A stretch of 34,398 nt of DNA. Source: Pseudonocardiales bacterium. GTDB taxonomy: Bacteria; Actinomycetota; Actinomycetes; Mycobacteriales; Jatrophihabitantaceae. The stretch is taken from assembly GCA_030840285.1 (NCBI GenBank), contig JAVEES010000107.1:1-34398 (forward strand), written 5' to 3'. A program made the position numbers and the translations under genes. Below are positions 1-7,933 of the stretch, in pieces. Position 1 is the stretch's first letter, and each line of letters opens with the position of its first letter. The notes below the pieces were generated by a model, which had not been told where the DNA came from, made no database searches, and saw nothing but the letters and a program-made list of their open reading frames with translations.

Positions 1-456
1 CTCGCTCCACAACGACGAATACGGGATGCCCGCCTTCGTCATGCTGGCGGTGAGATTCAGCAGTCCCACCAAACCTGGGAATTCGCCGCTCCAGTTCGCC
101 ACGACCAGAATCGGTCCGCGGTGGCTGCGCAATCCGCTGAGCACATGATGGCTGTACTGCCACACGCCCTCGACGACGATCAGCGGCGCGTCGACGGGCA
201 GCGTCTTGAAGACCTCGATGCCCGCTCGCTGGCTGTCGATGAAGCCGTGACCCTTGGCCGCGTCGAACGGGTGACCACGTTCCACCCGCCAGCCCAGCTT
301 CTCCACGGCAGCGGTCAGATCCGCCTCGAGCTTTTCCTGGATGGGCCAACCAGCGACGTTGGCGCTCAGGCGCAGGTCACCGCTGGCAACCGTGTAGACG
401 ACGCCGGCTTCCGCCGCTGGCGGCTTGACGAGCTGCGGCATGGCGTAGGGAGTCAT
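1..456 (-). CDS. L-fucose/L-arabinose isomerase-like family protein, N-terminal part (3' end outside window)
   Basis: Not in the ORF track (open at edge). Reverse strand reads [152 protein letters not shown], preceded by GAAGGAG SD 15 nt after the kinase stop. Confidence 0.75.
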   Translation of the reverse strand, partial: MTPYAMPQLVKPPAAEAGVVYTVASGDLRLSANVAGWPIQEKLEADLTAAVEKLGWRVERGHPFDAAKGHGFIDSQRAGIEVFKTLPVDAPLIVVEGVWQYSHHVLSGLRSHRGPILVVANWSGEFPGLVGLLNLTASMTKAGIPYSSLWSE

Positions 457-471
457 CGAAAGCTCCTTCAT

Positions 472-1968
472 TCAAAGGGATGTGAACGGTTGGTTTTCTT
501 GCCACTCAGCCAGCACATGAGTCAGCTCCGCCGAGTTCAGGTACAGCTGGCGATACAGCGAATACAGGTGGTCATAGACCGGGCGGGCATCCTCGCTGGG
601 CGTGATGATCTCCTTCACCGGATTCCAGAGATCGATATCTGCCTCGCCCACGAGTTGGGCGGCCAACAGCGCGCCGCCGTAGCTTGCTCCGATGGAATAG
701 GTGCGAAGCTCCTGCTGCTGCCCGGTGATATCGGAGACGATCTGGGTCCACAACGAACCCTGGGCGCCTCCGCCGACCGCCACCACCCGCCGGATATCGC
801 CGCCTGCCGCGATCATCGCCTCGATGTTGTGACGGACGCCGAAGCCGGTGGCTTCCAGCGCGGAACGGTAGAGGTCACCGCGCCCGTGCGACAGCGTGAG
901 TCCGGCGATCATTCCGCGGGCCTGCGGATCCATGATCGGTGACCGCTCTCCGGCGAAGTAGGGAAGCATCAGCAGCCCTCGAGCACCGATGCCGGAATCG
1001 CGGGCCAGTCCGAGCAGTTCGGAATAGTCCGGCGAGCCGAACAATTCTCGCAGCCAGCTTGTGATGGCTCCGGAGGTCGCCATGCCACCGGCAAGGTTGC
1101 GGGTCTCGGGCAGCGCGCCGACCGTCCCCCACAACACCGGACTGGTAAGGCGATCAGGGATCGTGTGAACCAGGAACATCGTCGTGCCATACATCAGCAT
1201 CAGGTCGCCGACCCGGTGCGCGCCGACGCTGAGCGCCTCGGCCCACGCATCGATGGTTCCGGTGATAACCGGAATACCGACCGGCAGCCCGGTAGCGGCC
1301 GCGGCGGCGGCGGTCACACTGCCGGCCGCCTCACCAGCCCAGCGCAACGGCGGCAGTTCGAGTTGCGGGGCGACAAGGTCAACCCATGGCTGGTACCAGG
1401 TGCGCGAGATGGTGTCATAGAGCGGTGTGCACTGGCTCGCCGAGTGTTGGTCGAGAACGTAGTCACCGGTCAGCTTGCGAACGAGCCACGAGCTCGGCAT
1501 GTACAGCCGCCGCGCCTTGGCGAAGATCTCCGGCTCGTTGTCGGCGACCCAGGCAACCTTGGCGCCCGCGGCCTGGGTGGTGAGGGCGGATCCGCAGCGC
1601 TCGAGAACATTCGTGGCGCCGAGTTCCTTGTCCAGGCGAGCAAGCTGAGCAACCGAGCGGGTATCCACTCCGTAGAGGATCGCCGGACGAAGCGGAACGT
1701 CATCGCCGTCGGTGAGCAGGACGCACGGGCCCATTCCGCTGACGCCGACCGCCACGACCTGCGCGTCAGCGGTTGCCAACAACTCCCGGGTGATAGCGAC
1801 GAATTCGCTCCACCACAGGTTGCCGTCCATCTCGACCATGCCGGGTCCTGGCCGGTCGACGGAATGCTCTCGGACGGCAGAACGAAGCACGTTGCCGTCC
1901 ACCCCGACGAGGACGCCCTTGCTGCTTGACGTGCCGATGTCGACACCGATGACGGCCCTGCGAGGCAT
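472..1968 (-). CDS. FGGY-family carbohydrate (xylulokinase-like) kinase
   Basis: N-terminal GVDIGTSSSKGVLV phosphate-binding motif, C-terminal VVAVGGGAQGSLWTQIVSDITG typical of FGGY kinases. Confidence 0.9.
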   Translation of the reverse strand: MPRRAVIGVDIGTSSSKGVLVGVDGNVLRSAVREHSVDRPGPGMVEMDGNLWWSEFVAITRELLATADAQVVAVGVSGMGPCVLLTDGDDVPLRPAILYGVDTRSVAQLARLDKELGATNVLERCGSALTTQAAGAKVAWVADNEPEIFAKARRLYMPSSWLVRKLTGDYVLDQHSASQCTPLYDTISRTWYQPWVDLVAPQLELPPLRWAGEAAGSVTAAAAAATGLPVGIPVITGTIDAWAEALSVGAHRVGDLMLMYGTTMFLVHTIPDRLTSPVLWGTVGALPETRNLAGGMATSGAITSWLRELFGSPDYSELLGLARDSGIGARGLLMLPYFAGERSPIMDPQARGMIAGLTLSHGRGDLYRSALEATGFGVRHNIEAMIAAGGDIRRVVAVGGGAQGSLWTQIVSDITGQQQELRTYSIGASYGGALLAAQLVGEADIDLWNPVKEIITPSEDARPVYDHLYSLYRQLYLNSAELTHVLAEWQENQPFTSL

Positions 1969-1985
1969 GTTTCGAAAGTGTGCCA

Positions 1986-1997
1986 GAAATCGATTTC
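1986..1997 (-). promoter_or_regulatory. LacI-type operator GAAATCGATTTC in spacer of predicted promoter TTGACC-N17-CACACT
   Basis: Perfect 12-bp palindrome; -35 at 2000-2005, -10 at 1977-1982 (minus strand), upstream of the FGGY kinase. Confidence 0.8.
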
Positions 1998-2079
1998 ACG
2001 GTCAAGGATGGGTGGCCGTGCGAGGGTCACCCATCCTTGAGCCGGCCCTTGAGCGGGCGACGCGCAGCCTGAAGGCGCT

Positions 2080-3264
2080 TCAGCGTTGAAATACCGCGAC
2101 CGGCAGGTCGGTGAGTCGCTCCACCTGGCCGTTCTGATCGACCAGATATGGGTCTTCATGCCGCGAGCCGTGGAAGGTCGGATGGTGGAACAGGCCGATG
2201 TCCAGCATCATCGAAATTCCGGTCGGAATCTCGTAGTCGCTGACGGCGGTGGCCGTCTTCTCCTCCAGGCACTCGCTCAAGCCGATGCCGTGGCCGACCC
2301 CGTACATGTGGAAGCGATCCAGCCCGACGGTGGCGAGATAGTTCCGTGCCGCAAGGTCGATCTTGTTTGCTGTGTTACCGACGAAGAGCTGCTCGGCGGA
2401 CAAACTCAACGCAACTGCCGCGTGGTTGAGGAATTCCGCCTGCTCGGCCGTCGGGGAGCCGGCCACGACGGTACGGCCAACGGTAGAGGCGTAGCCGCGA
2501 AAACGTGGGCTTGCTCCGATCAGCACCATGTCGCCGCTCTCAATCCGGCGCTCGCTGGCCCTGCCGATGACTGTATTGATACGCGGGCCTGAGCAGACCA
2601 TCGTGTCGAAACCGGTCGAATACGCGCCGAGTGCCTTCATCGTGCTGTCCCCGACGGCGGCCACTTCCAGCTCGGTGATTCCCGGTCGGAGCTCGTCCAG
2701 CATTGCTCGTACGGCCGCGCCTGCGATCGCGCTGGAGCGCCTGAACAGGGCAAGTTCGGCCGGGGACTTCTGATAGCGCAGGACCCGCAGTATTTCGCTC
2801 ACATCGACGGGCTGGGCGCCTAGGTCAGACAGCTCGTTGTAAATGCTGGCCGGGATGCTGTCCAGGGCAGAAATTAGGCCCACGAGCGTAGGTATCTCAC
2901 CCAGCAGATCCCGCAGGACCTCGCCGAGGCTCCAGAACTTCGTGTCACCGTAATCCTGATACGGGATCTCGAAGCTGTTCAGATTGCGCCAGGTGCCCAG
3001 CCGGCCGGAATCGGCGAACATCGCCTCACCCTCTGGGCCGCCCATCGGCACGACCTCGTCCTGGGTGACTGCCAGCAAGCCGCACTCCAAGTGCGGGTCA
3101 TAGCCGGTCAGGTACTGGATATCGCCGGGAAGGTGCGGGCTTGCGTAGGCAATGCCGACGCTGAGTTGCGCAGCGGCAAGGCGTTCGCGAAGCCGTGCCA
3201 CCCGTGTCTCATATTCGGTTGCCGACAACTCCGGCACGCTGTCTAGGGCTAATAGATCTGTCAT
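2080..3264 (-). CDS. M24 family metallopeptidase (Xaa-Pro aminopeptidase/creatinase fold)
   Basis: Creatinase-type N-domain, PITELEVAAVGDSTM..., GVGHGIGLSECLEE, MMLDIGLFHHP. Confidence 0.85.
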   Translation of the reverse strand: MTDLLALDSVPELSATEYETRVARLRERLAAAQLSVGIAYASPHLPGDIQYLTGYDPHLECGLLAVTQDEVVPMGGPEGEAMFADSGRLGTWRNLNSFEIPYQDYGDTKFWSLGEVLRDLLGEIPTLVGLISALDSIPASIYNELSDLGAQPVDVSEILRVLRYQKSPAELALFRRSSAIAGAAVRAMLDELRPGITELEVAAVGDSTMKALGAYSTGFDTMVCSGPRINTVIGRASERRIESGDMVLIGASPRFRGYASTVGRTVVAGSPTAEQAEFLNHAAVALSLSAEQLFVGNTANKIDLAARNYLATVGLDRFHMYGVGHGIGLSECLEEKTATAVSDYEIPTGISMMLDIGLFHHPTFHGSRHEDPYLVDQNGQVERLTDLPVAVFQR

Positions 3265-3314
3265 TGCAGCCTCCGAGGCTGTGCGGAATCAGCGGTCTGG
3301 TTGCGCGCAATCCT

Positions 3315-3326
3315 GGTATCGTTCCC
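3315..3326 (-). promoter_or_regulatory. Possible second-class LacI operator GGTATCGTTCCC in spacer of TTGACA-N17-CAGGAT
   Basis: -35 at 3333-3338, -10 at 3310-3315 on minus strand, upstream of M24 gene and divergent LacI-1. Confidence 0.5.
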
Positions 3327-3447
3327 ACATCGTGTCAAGACGTGAGCGGTACTTCGGACGGGGACTGGCCTATCCGGGGACGGTTCATGTGGTGGACTTC
3401 ACGGATAACCGAATTCTTGGGCTGTCGCCGTACCGGAGGTCTCTGCG

Positions 3448-4458
3448 ATGACAACGCTGTCCGACGTAGCCAAGCACGCCGGCGTCTCTGTCTCCACAGC
3501 GTCCCGAGTGTTGTCCGGGCAAGGCTATGTCAGCCAGGCAAGCCGGATTCGCGTTGTGGACGCGGCCGAAATGCTCAACTATGCACCGAACCACATGGCT
3601 CGAAGCCTGCGCCTCAACCGCACCCATATCATCGGCCTCGTCGTGGCAGACATTGAGAACTTCTTCTATTCCCAGATCGCGAAGGGTGTCACCTCAGTGG
3701 CCCGCGAACACGGCTATCACGTCGTGCTGGCCAACAGCGAGGAAAACCGAAAGCTCGAATCGCAGCAGATTCAGATGCTGGCCAATCTTAGAGTGGACGG
3801 CTTGATCTTCACCCCCACCGGAGGTAACCGCCGTCAGCTTGAAAGTAGCTTCATCTCCAGCGGGATCCCTGTGATTCAGGTGGACCGGCGGGTGCGGGGG
3901 CTACCGGCCGATGCCGTGCTGGCCGACAACGTGGGCGGCGCTCAGCAGGCGGTCGAGGCGCTGCTGGACGCAGGACATACCCGGATCGGGATTCTCGCCG
4001 GTTCGCAGCTTGTGACGACCGGCAAAGCGCGGTTGGCGGGCTATCGTCGGGCACTCGAAGCGCGCGGGATCGCATTCGACGAATCGCTCGTCGGTCGCGG
4101 CTTGTTCACCCGAGACTCGGCTCTCAAAGATGCGCATGACATTCTCTGCCAGCGCCCTCGTCCCACAGCCTTGTTCGCTGCGAACAACATCCTGGCCGAA
4201 GGGGCCGCTCGAGCACTGGTCGAACTAAGGCTGGTTGCTCCGAAGGACATCTCCATCGTCGCCTTCGATGATGCGCCGTGGATGTCGGCGATCGCCCATC
4301 CCTTGACCACCGTGGACCAGCCCGCCAGAGAGGCAGGACGGGTGGCCGCCACGCTGTTGCTGGACAGGCTTAGCGGTGGCCAAGGGGCCGAACCACAAAC
4401 TGTCGTTCTGAGCCCGCGCCTGATCAGCCGAAATTCGGTTGGACCGCCTCGTCGTTGA
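3448..4458 (+). CDS. LacI-family transcriptional regulator (LacI-1)
   Basis: N-terminal HTH TTLSDVAKHAGVSVSTASRVLSG, periplasmic-binding-like effector domain. Confidence 0.95.
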   Translation: MTTLSDVAKHAGVSVSTASRVLSGQGYVSQASRIRVVDAAEMLNYAPNHMARSLRLNRTHIIGLVVADIENFFYSQIAKGVTSVAREHGYHVVLANSEENRKLESQQIQMLANLRVDGLIFTPTGGNRRQLESSFISSGIPVIQVDRRVRGLPADAVLADNVGGAQQAVEALLDAGHTRIGILAGSQLVTTGKARLAGYRRALEARGIAFDESLVGRGLFTRDSALKDAHDILCQRPRPTALFAANNILAEGAARALVELRLVAPKDISIVAFDDAPWMSAIAHPLTTVDQPAREAGRVAATLLLDRLSGGQGAEPQTVVLSPRLISRNSVGPPRR

Positions 4459-5104
4459 CGTCCCGCGCCGCCGCACGCAGCGCAGCGAGTGCTGCCGAAG
4501 GATCGGGTTGATTCACCAACGCACGGCCGACCACGAAATGTCGCGCCCCCGCCTGAGCCAACGGGCCGATGTTCGAACTGCTGAGGTCGCCGTCTACTTG
4601 GATCTCCAATCGGGTCCCGAAGACCGCCCGGGCACGCCGGACCCGTTCGGCCATCATCTCAAGCATGCGCTCGCCGGCCAGATCCGGTTCGGTGGTGAGA
4701 AGATTGATGAAGTCCAGGCCTTCGGTCAAATAGCCGAGTGCTGCCAGTTCGCTGACCGGATTCAGAGCCATTCCGGCAGTTACGCCAAGGTTTCGGGCGA
4801 CGCTGGCGACTCGCGCCGGATACCTGGTCGACTCACAATGAAATGCGACCCTGCTGGCGCCCGCATCCGCTGCGGCACGAAGTTGTTCCTCCGGTGTGGA
4901 CACCATGAGATGCGCCTCGACGGGAATGTGCACGACGTCGGTGAGCGCCCTGATGGTCCGATGGCCGAAGGTCAGATCCGGCACGAAGACGCCATCGGCG
5001 ACGTCGACGTGAATGCCGTCCGCGCCAGCCTCCTGCAATGACACGGCGACATCCGCCAGCCGACCGAGATCGGCGCTCGTTATCGATGCCCAGATGGTGT
5101 TCAT
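4424..5104 (-). CDS. Ribulose-phosphate 3-epimerase family protein (Rpe/SgcE/AlsE-like)
   Basis: HVDVADGVFVPDLTFG, VEAHLMVSTPEEQL, MALNPVSELAALGYL, IQVDGDLSSSNIGPLAQAGARHFVVGRAL motifs. Confidence 0.9.
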   Translation of the reverse strand: MNTIWASITSADLGRLADVAVSLQEAGADGIHVDVADGVFVPDLTFGHRTIRALTDVVHIPVEAHLMVSTPEEQLRAAADAGASRVAFHCESTRYPARVASVARNLGVTAGMALNPVSELAALGYLTEGLDFINLLTTEPDLAGERMLEMMAERVRRARAVFGTRLEIQVDGDLSSSNIGPLAQAGARHFVVGRALVNQPDPSAALAALRAAARDVNDEAVQPNFG

Positions 5105-6231
5105 GGCGGCGGAGCCGGCTGGTTGATGCCACGTCCCAGATCGAGCGACGCGGCATCGGATACCAGTGCATGCAACAGCCTGATGGTGGCCGAGAGATCG
5201 GAAAGCTGGCCGGTTTCGACGGGACTGTGGGTATAGCGAACCGGTATTCCCAAGCCGACAGCGGCAATTCCCTCGGCACTGGCCATCGGCAGGAACGCCG
5301 CGTCCGTGATGAGTCCGATGATCGCCTCGTACTGAAGATCGACGCCGGCAGTTGCCGCCGCGGACTCCACCGCCGTTACCAGCGCCGGATGCGGGATCAG
5401 GCCACCCAGCGTTCCCCGGCCGTGGAAGGAAAGTCGCGAAAGGACGACTCCGCCACCTAGGCGGACTGGCGAAACGCCTGCTAGATCAGGCGTATCTGTC
5501 GCCGGCGAGACGTCGACGTTGATGACTATATCGGGGTTGAAACGCTCAGCCAGGGCGAGCGTGCCACGGACGTGAAACTCCTCCTGGGTGCTGAAGGCAA
5601 TCGCCACCGGACCGATCGCGGGATCCGCCGTCAGCCTGTCCACCAGCGCCAACAGGGCCGCGACACCGAATCGATCGTCCAAGGAGGTGGTCGCGACCCG
5701 GTCGCTGGCAAGCAGTTGCCAGGTGAAGCCGTAAGCGCAGGGGTCGCCCACCCTGATACCGAGCTGGGCGACCTCGCTGGGGTTGCGTGCTCCGACGTCG
5801 AGGTACAACTCGGTGACGGGCTGACCTCGGTATTTCTCCTCCGGCGGTGTTAGGTGATGGCTCTTGACACCCACCACCGCGGGAACATCGCCGTTGCGGG
5901 TCATCACTGTGATCTGCATCCCGGGTAGAACCCGTTCAGGGACGCCTCCCAATCGCTGAACTCGGAGATAGCCAGTTGGTTCGATCGAGGCAACCACCAG
6001 ACCCAATTGGTCCAGATGAGCCGTGACGAGCACCCTGTTTCCGTCACCGGTTCCCAGGCTGACCGCCACCTGGCCGAGCCGGTCGGTCACCGGATCGAGA
6101 CCACGACTGATCAGATGTCTCGTGATAAGCGCCGAAAGTCGATCCTCGTGACCCGACGGTGCCGGGACGGCACACAGATCATGAAGCACACCACCGAGAT
6201 CGTCCTCGAGGTTGTCCGGCCAGCTGGTCAT
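5101..6231 (-). CDS. M42 family metallopeptidase (SgcX/FrvX/YpdE-like)
   Basis: Start at MTSWPDNLEDD (ATG 6231); LCAVPAPSGHEDRL, VTAHLDQLGLVV, LDDRFGVAALLAL, FSTQEEFHVRGTL, YTHSPVE; 4-bp overlaps with both neighbours. Confidence 0.88.
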   Translation of the reverse strand: MTSWPDNLEDDLGGVLHDLCAVPAPSGHEDRLSALITRHLISRGLDPVTDRLGQVAVSLGTGDGNRVLVTAHLDQLGLVVASIEPTGYLRVQRLGGVPERVLPGMQITVMTRNGDVPAVVGVKSHHLTPPEEKYRGQPVTELYLDVGARNPSEVAQLGIRVGDPCAYGFTWQLLASDRVATTSLDDRFGVAALLALVDRLTADPAIGPVAIAFSTQEEFHVRGTLALAERFNPDIVINVDVSPATDTPDLAGVSPVRLGGGVVLSRLSFHGRGTLGGLIPHPALVTAVESAAATAGVDLQYEAIIGLITDAAFLPMASAEGIAAVGLGIPVRYTHSPVETGQLSDLSATIRLLHALVSDAASLDLGRGINQPAPPP

Positions 6232-7760
6232 GTATGTGATCCCTCTTCCGGCTCGGCGCCGGAACCCTCGTCGGCAGGCGGACTGTCCAGCTGGCTGCTC
6301 ACGGTGCTCACCGTGGCATAGCGCGCGTTTCGCTGTGCGGCGTACTCGCGGTCTCCACTCTGCGGGTCGGCTACCACTTCGAGCTTGGGAGCCCACGCCG
6401 AGGCGATCTCACCGACGGGCGCGCCGAGCAGGACCGCGGCGGCCTGGACTGCAGCTCCGCGCGCTGACATCGCGTCCCCTTCGGTAGCGGGTACGTGCAC
6501 GGATTGGCCGGACAACGAGGCGAGCAGCTGGCGATAGGCCGCCGATCTTGCGGCTCCACCCGTCACGAGAAGCCTTCCGTTCATGGGCATTCCGGTGTCG
6601 GCGAGGGCCTGACGCCCCTGCAACAGCCCCAGTACGACGCCTTCGACCACTGACAGCGCAAACTCCTCGCGGGTCGTTGCGGAGCCGAGATCGGCCAGCA
6701 CGCCATGGGCGAAGGGCCGGTTCGGCGTGCGCTCGCCGTCGAGGTAGGGCACCAGAATCGGACGCCGGTCATCGTGGCGGTCGGCCGCAAGTGCGAGCAC
6801 AGCGAACGTGTCGTGGTCCACGCCCAGCAACCGCGCGAAGGTATCGCTCACCTTCGCCGCGTTGAGGGTGATGACCACCGGCTGGAACGCGCCGGACGCG
6901 CTGGCCGTACCGTTCACCAGGCCCGCCGAGTTGCTGACCTGACTCGTGCTGAGGCCGGTCACGACGCCAGAGGTTCCCAGTGAAAACAGCATGTCGCCCG
7001 GCTCGATGCCAAGGCCGAGTGCCGCCGCGGACTGGTCGCCGGTGCCCGGCCCGACGATCGTGTCGGCGGTGAGTCCGAGCGCCTGCGCGCGGTCGGTGCA
7101 TGCCAAGCCGGCAGCCGTCTGCGGGCCCCGCACCTCCGGTAGTTGGTTGACCCAATCCCGGTGTGGGTCGATGTGGGCGAGCAGATCCTCACACCAGCGG
7201 TTTTCCACGGGATCGAAGTAGCCAGTGCCGGAGGCATCGGCCCGATCGGTGACCGGCACGCCCGTCAACTGCATCGTCAACCAGTCGTGGGGCAGAAGTG
7301 CCATCGTCATCCGTTGGAACGCCGCGGGCTCATGTTCGGCGAGCCAGGCCAGTTTCGTCACCGTGAATGCCGCCGTCGGAACGGAGCCTGTCCGACGAAT
7401 CCACTCCGCTGGACCTAGCTGGCGAACGAGCTTTGCCGCTTGCGGCGCGGAGGTCGTGTCGTTCCACAACTTCACCGGTCGAAGCACTTCGGCATCGGGA
7501 CCAAGAGCGACCAGTCCGTGGTGCTGCGCGTCGATCGAGATTGCCGAGATCGCCGAAGGGGTACACCGCGCCCGAGCACAAGCACTCGTCAGCGCCTGGG
7601 TAAACGCCTCCCACCAGCTCTCGGGATGTTGCTCGCTGATCGGTGGCGTCGTACTCGGATGCGGGGCGCTTGCCACGGCCAGCCTCGCTCCGCTGTCCAC
7701 GTCATGCAGCACAACCGTGCAGGACTGGGTTGAGGAGTCGACCCCCGCGACCAGACCCAT
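6228..7760 (-). CDS. xylB: Xylulokinase / FGGY-family kinase
   Basis: GVDSSTQSCTVVLHDVD, SIDAQHHGLVALG, LWNDTTSAPQA, LLVTGGAARSAAYRQLLAS; ATGA overlap with the M42 gene. Confidence 0.9.
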   Translation of the reverse strand: MGLVAGVDSSTQSCTVVLHDVDSGARLAVASAPHPSTTPPISEQHPESWWEAFTQALTSACARARCTPSAISAISIDAQHHGLVALGPDAEVLRPVKLWNDTTSAPQAAKLVRQLGPAEWIRRTGSVPTAAFTVTKLAWLAEHEPAAFQRMTMALLPHDWLTMQLTGVPVTDRADASGTGYFDPVENRWCEDLLAHIDPHRDWVNQLPEVRGPQTAAGLACTDRAQALGLTADTIVGPGTGDQSAAALGLGIEPGDMLFSLGTSGVVTGLSTSQVSNSAGLVNGTASASGAFQPVVITLNAAKVSDTFARLLGVDHDTFAVLALAADRHDDRRPILVPYLDGERTPNRPFAHGVLADLGSATTREEFALSVVEGVVLGLLQGRQALADTGMPMNGRLLVTGGAARSAAYRQLLASLSGQSVHVPATEGDAMSARGAAVQAAAVLLGAPVGEIASAWAPKLEVVADPQSGDREYAAQRNARYATVSTVSSQLDSPPADEGSGAEPEEGSHT

Positions 7761-7838
7761 CGGGACGCTCCTGTCTGCATCAGCTTCAGCGGGTCACGAG
7801 GACGTTGACACTGTCCGCTCTATGCCCCTACCATTCCA

Positions 7839-7850
7839 GCAATCGATTTC
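7839..7850. promoter_or_regulatory. LacI-type operator GCAATCGATTTC shared by divergent xylB and amidase promoters
   Basis: 11/12 match to GAAATCGATTTC; minus promoter TTGACA (7856-7861)-N17-TGGAAT (7833-7838); plus promoter TTGACA (7805-7810)-N18-TACCAT (7829-7834). Confidence 0.75.
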
Positions 7851-7933
7851 TCGGTTGTCAATCCCGGTATGCCATGCCCCCGTCCGGCTGGCACCGCTGC
7901 TAAGACCGAGGCCCGAAAACAGAGGAGCGGTCC

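Noticed and set aside
121-942. 273-aa plus-strand ORF at the left edge
   Set aside because: Antisense to the isomerase-like and kinase genes; no recognisable motifs.
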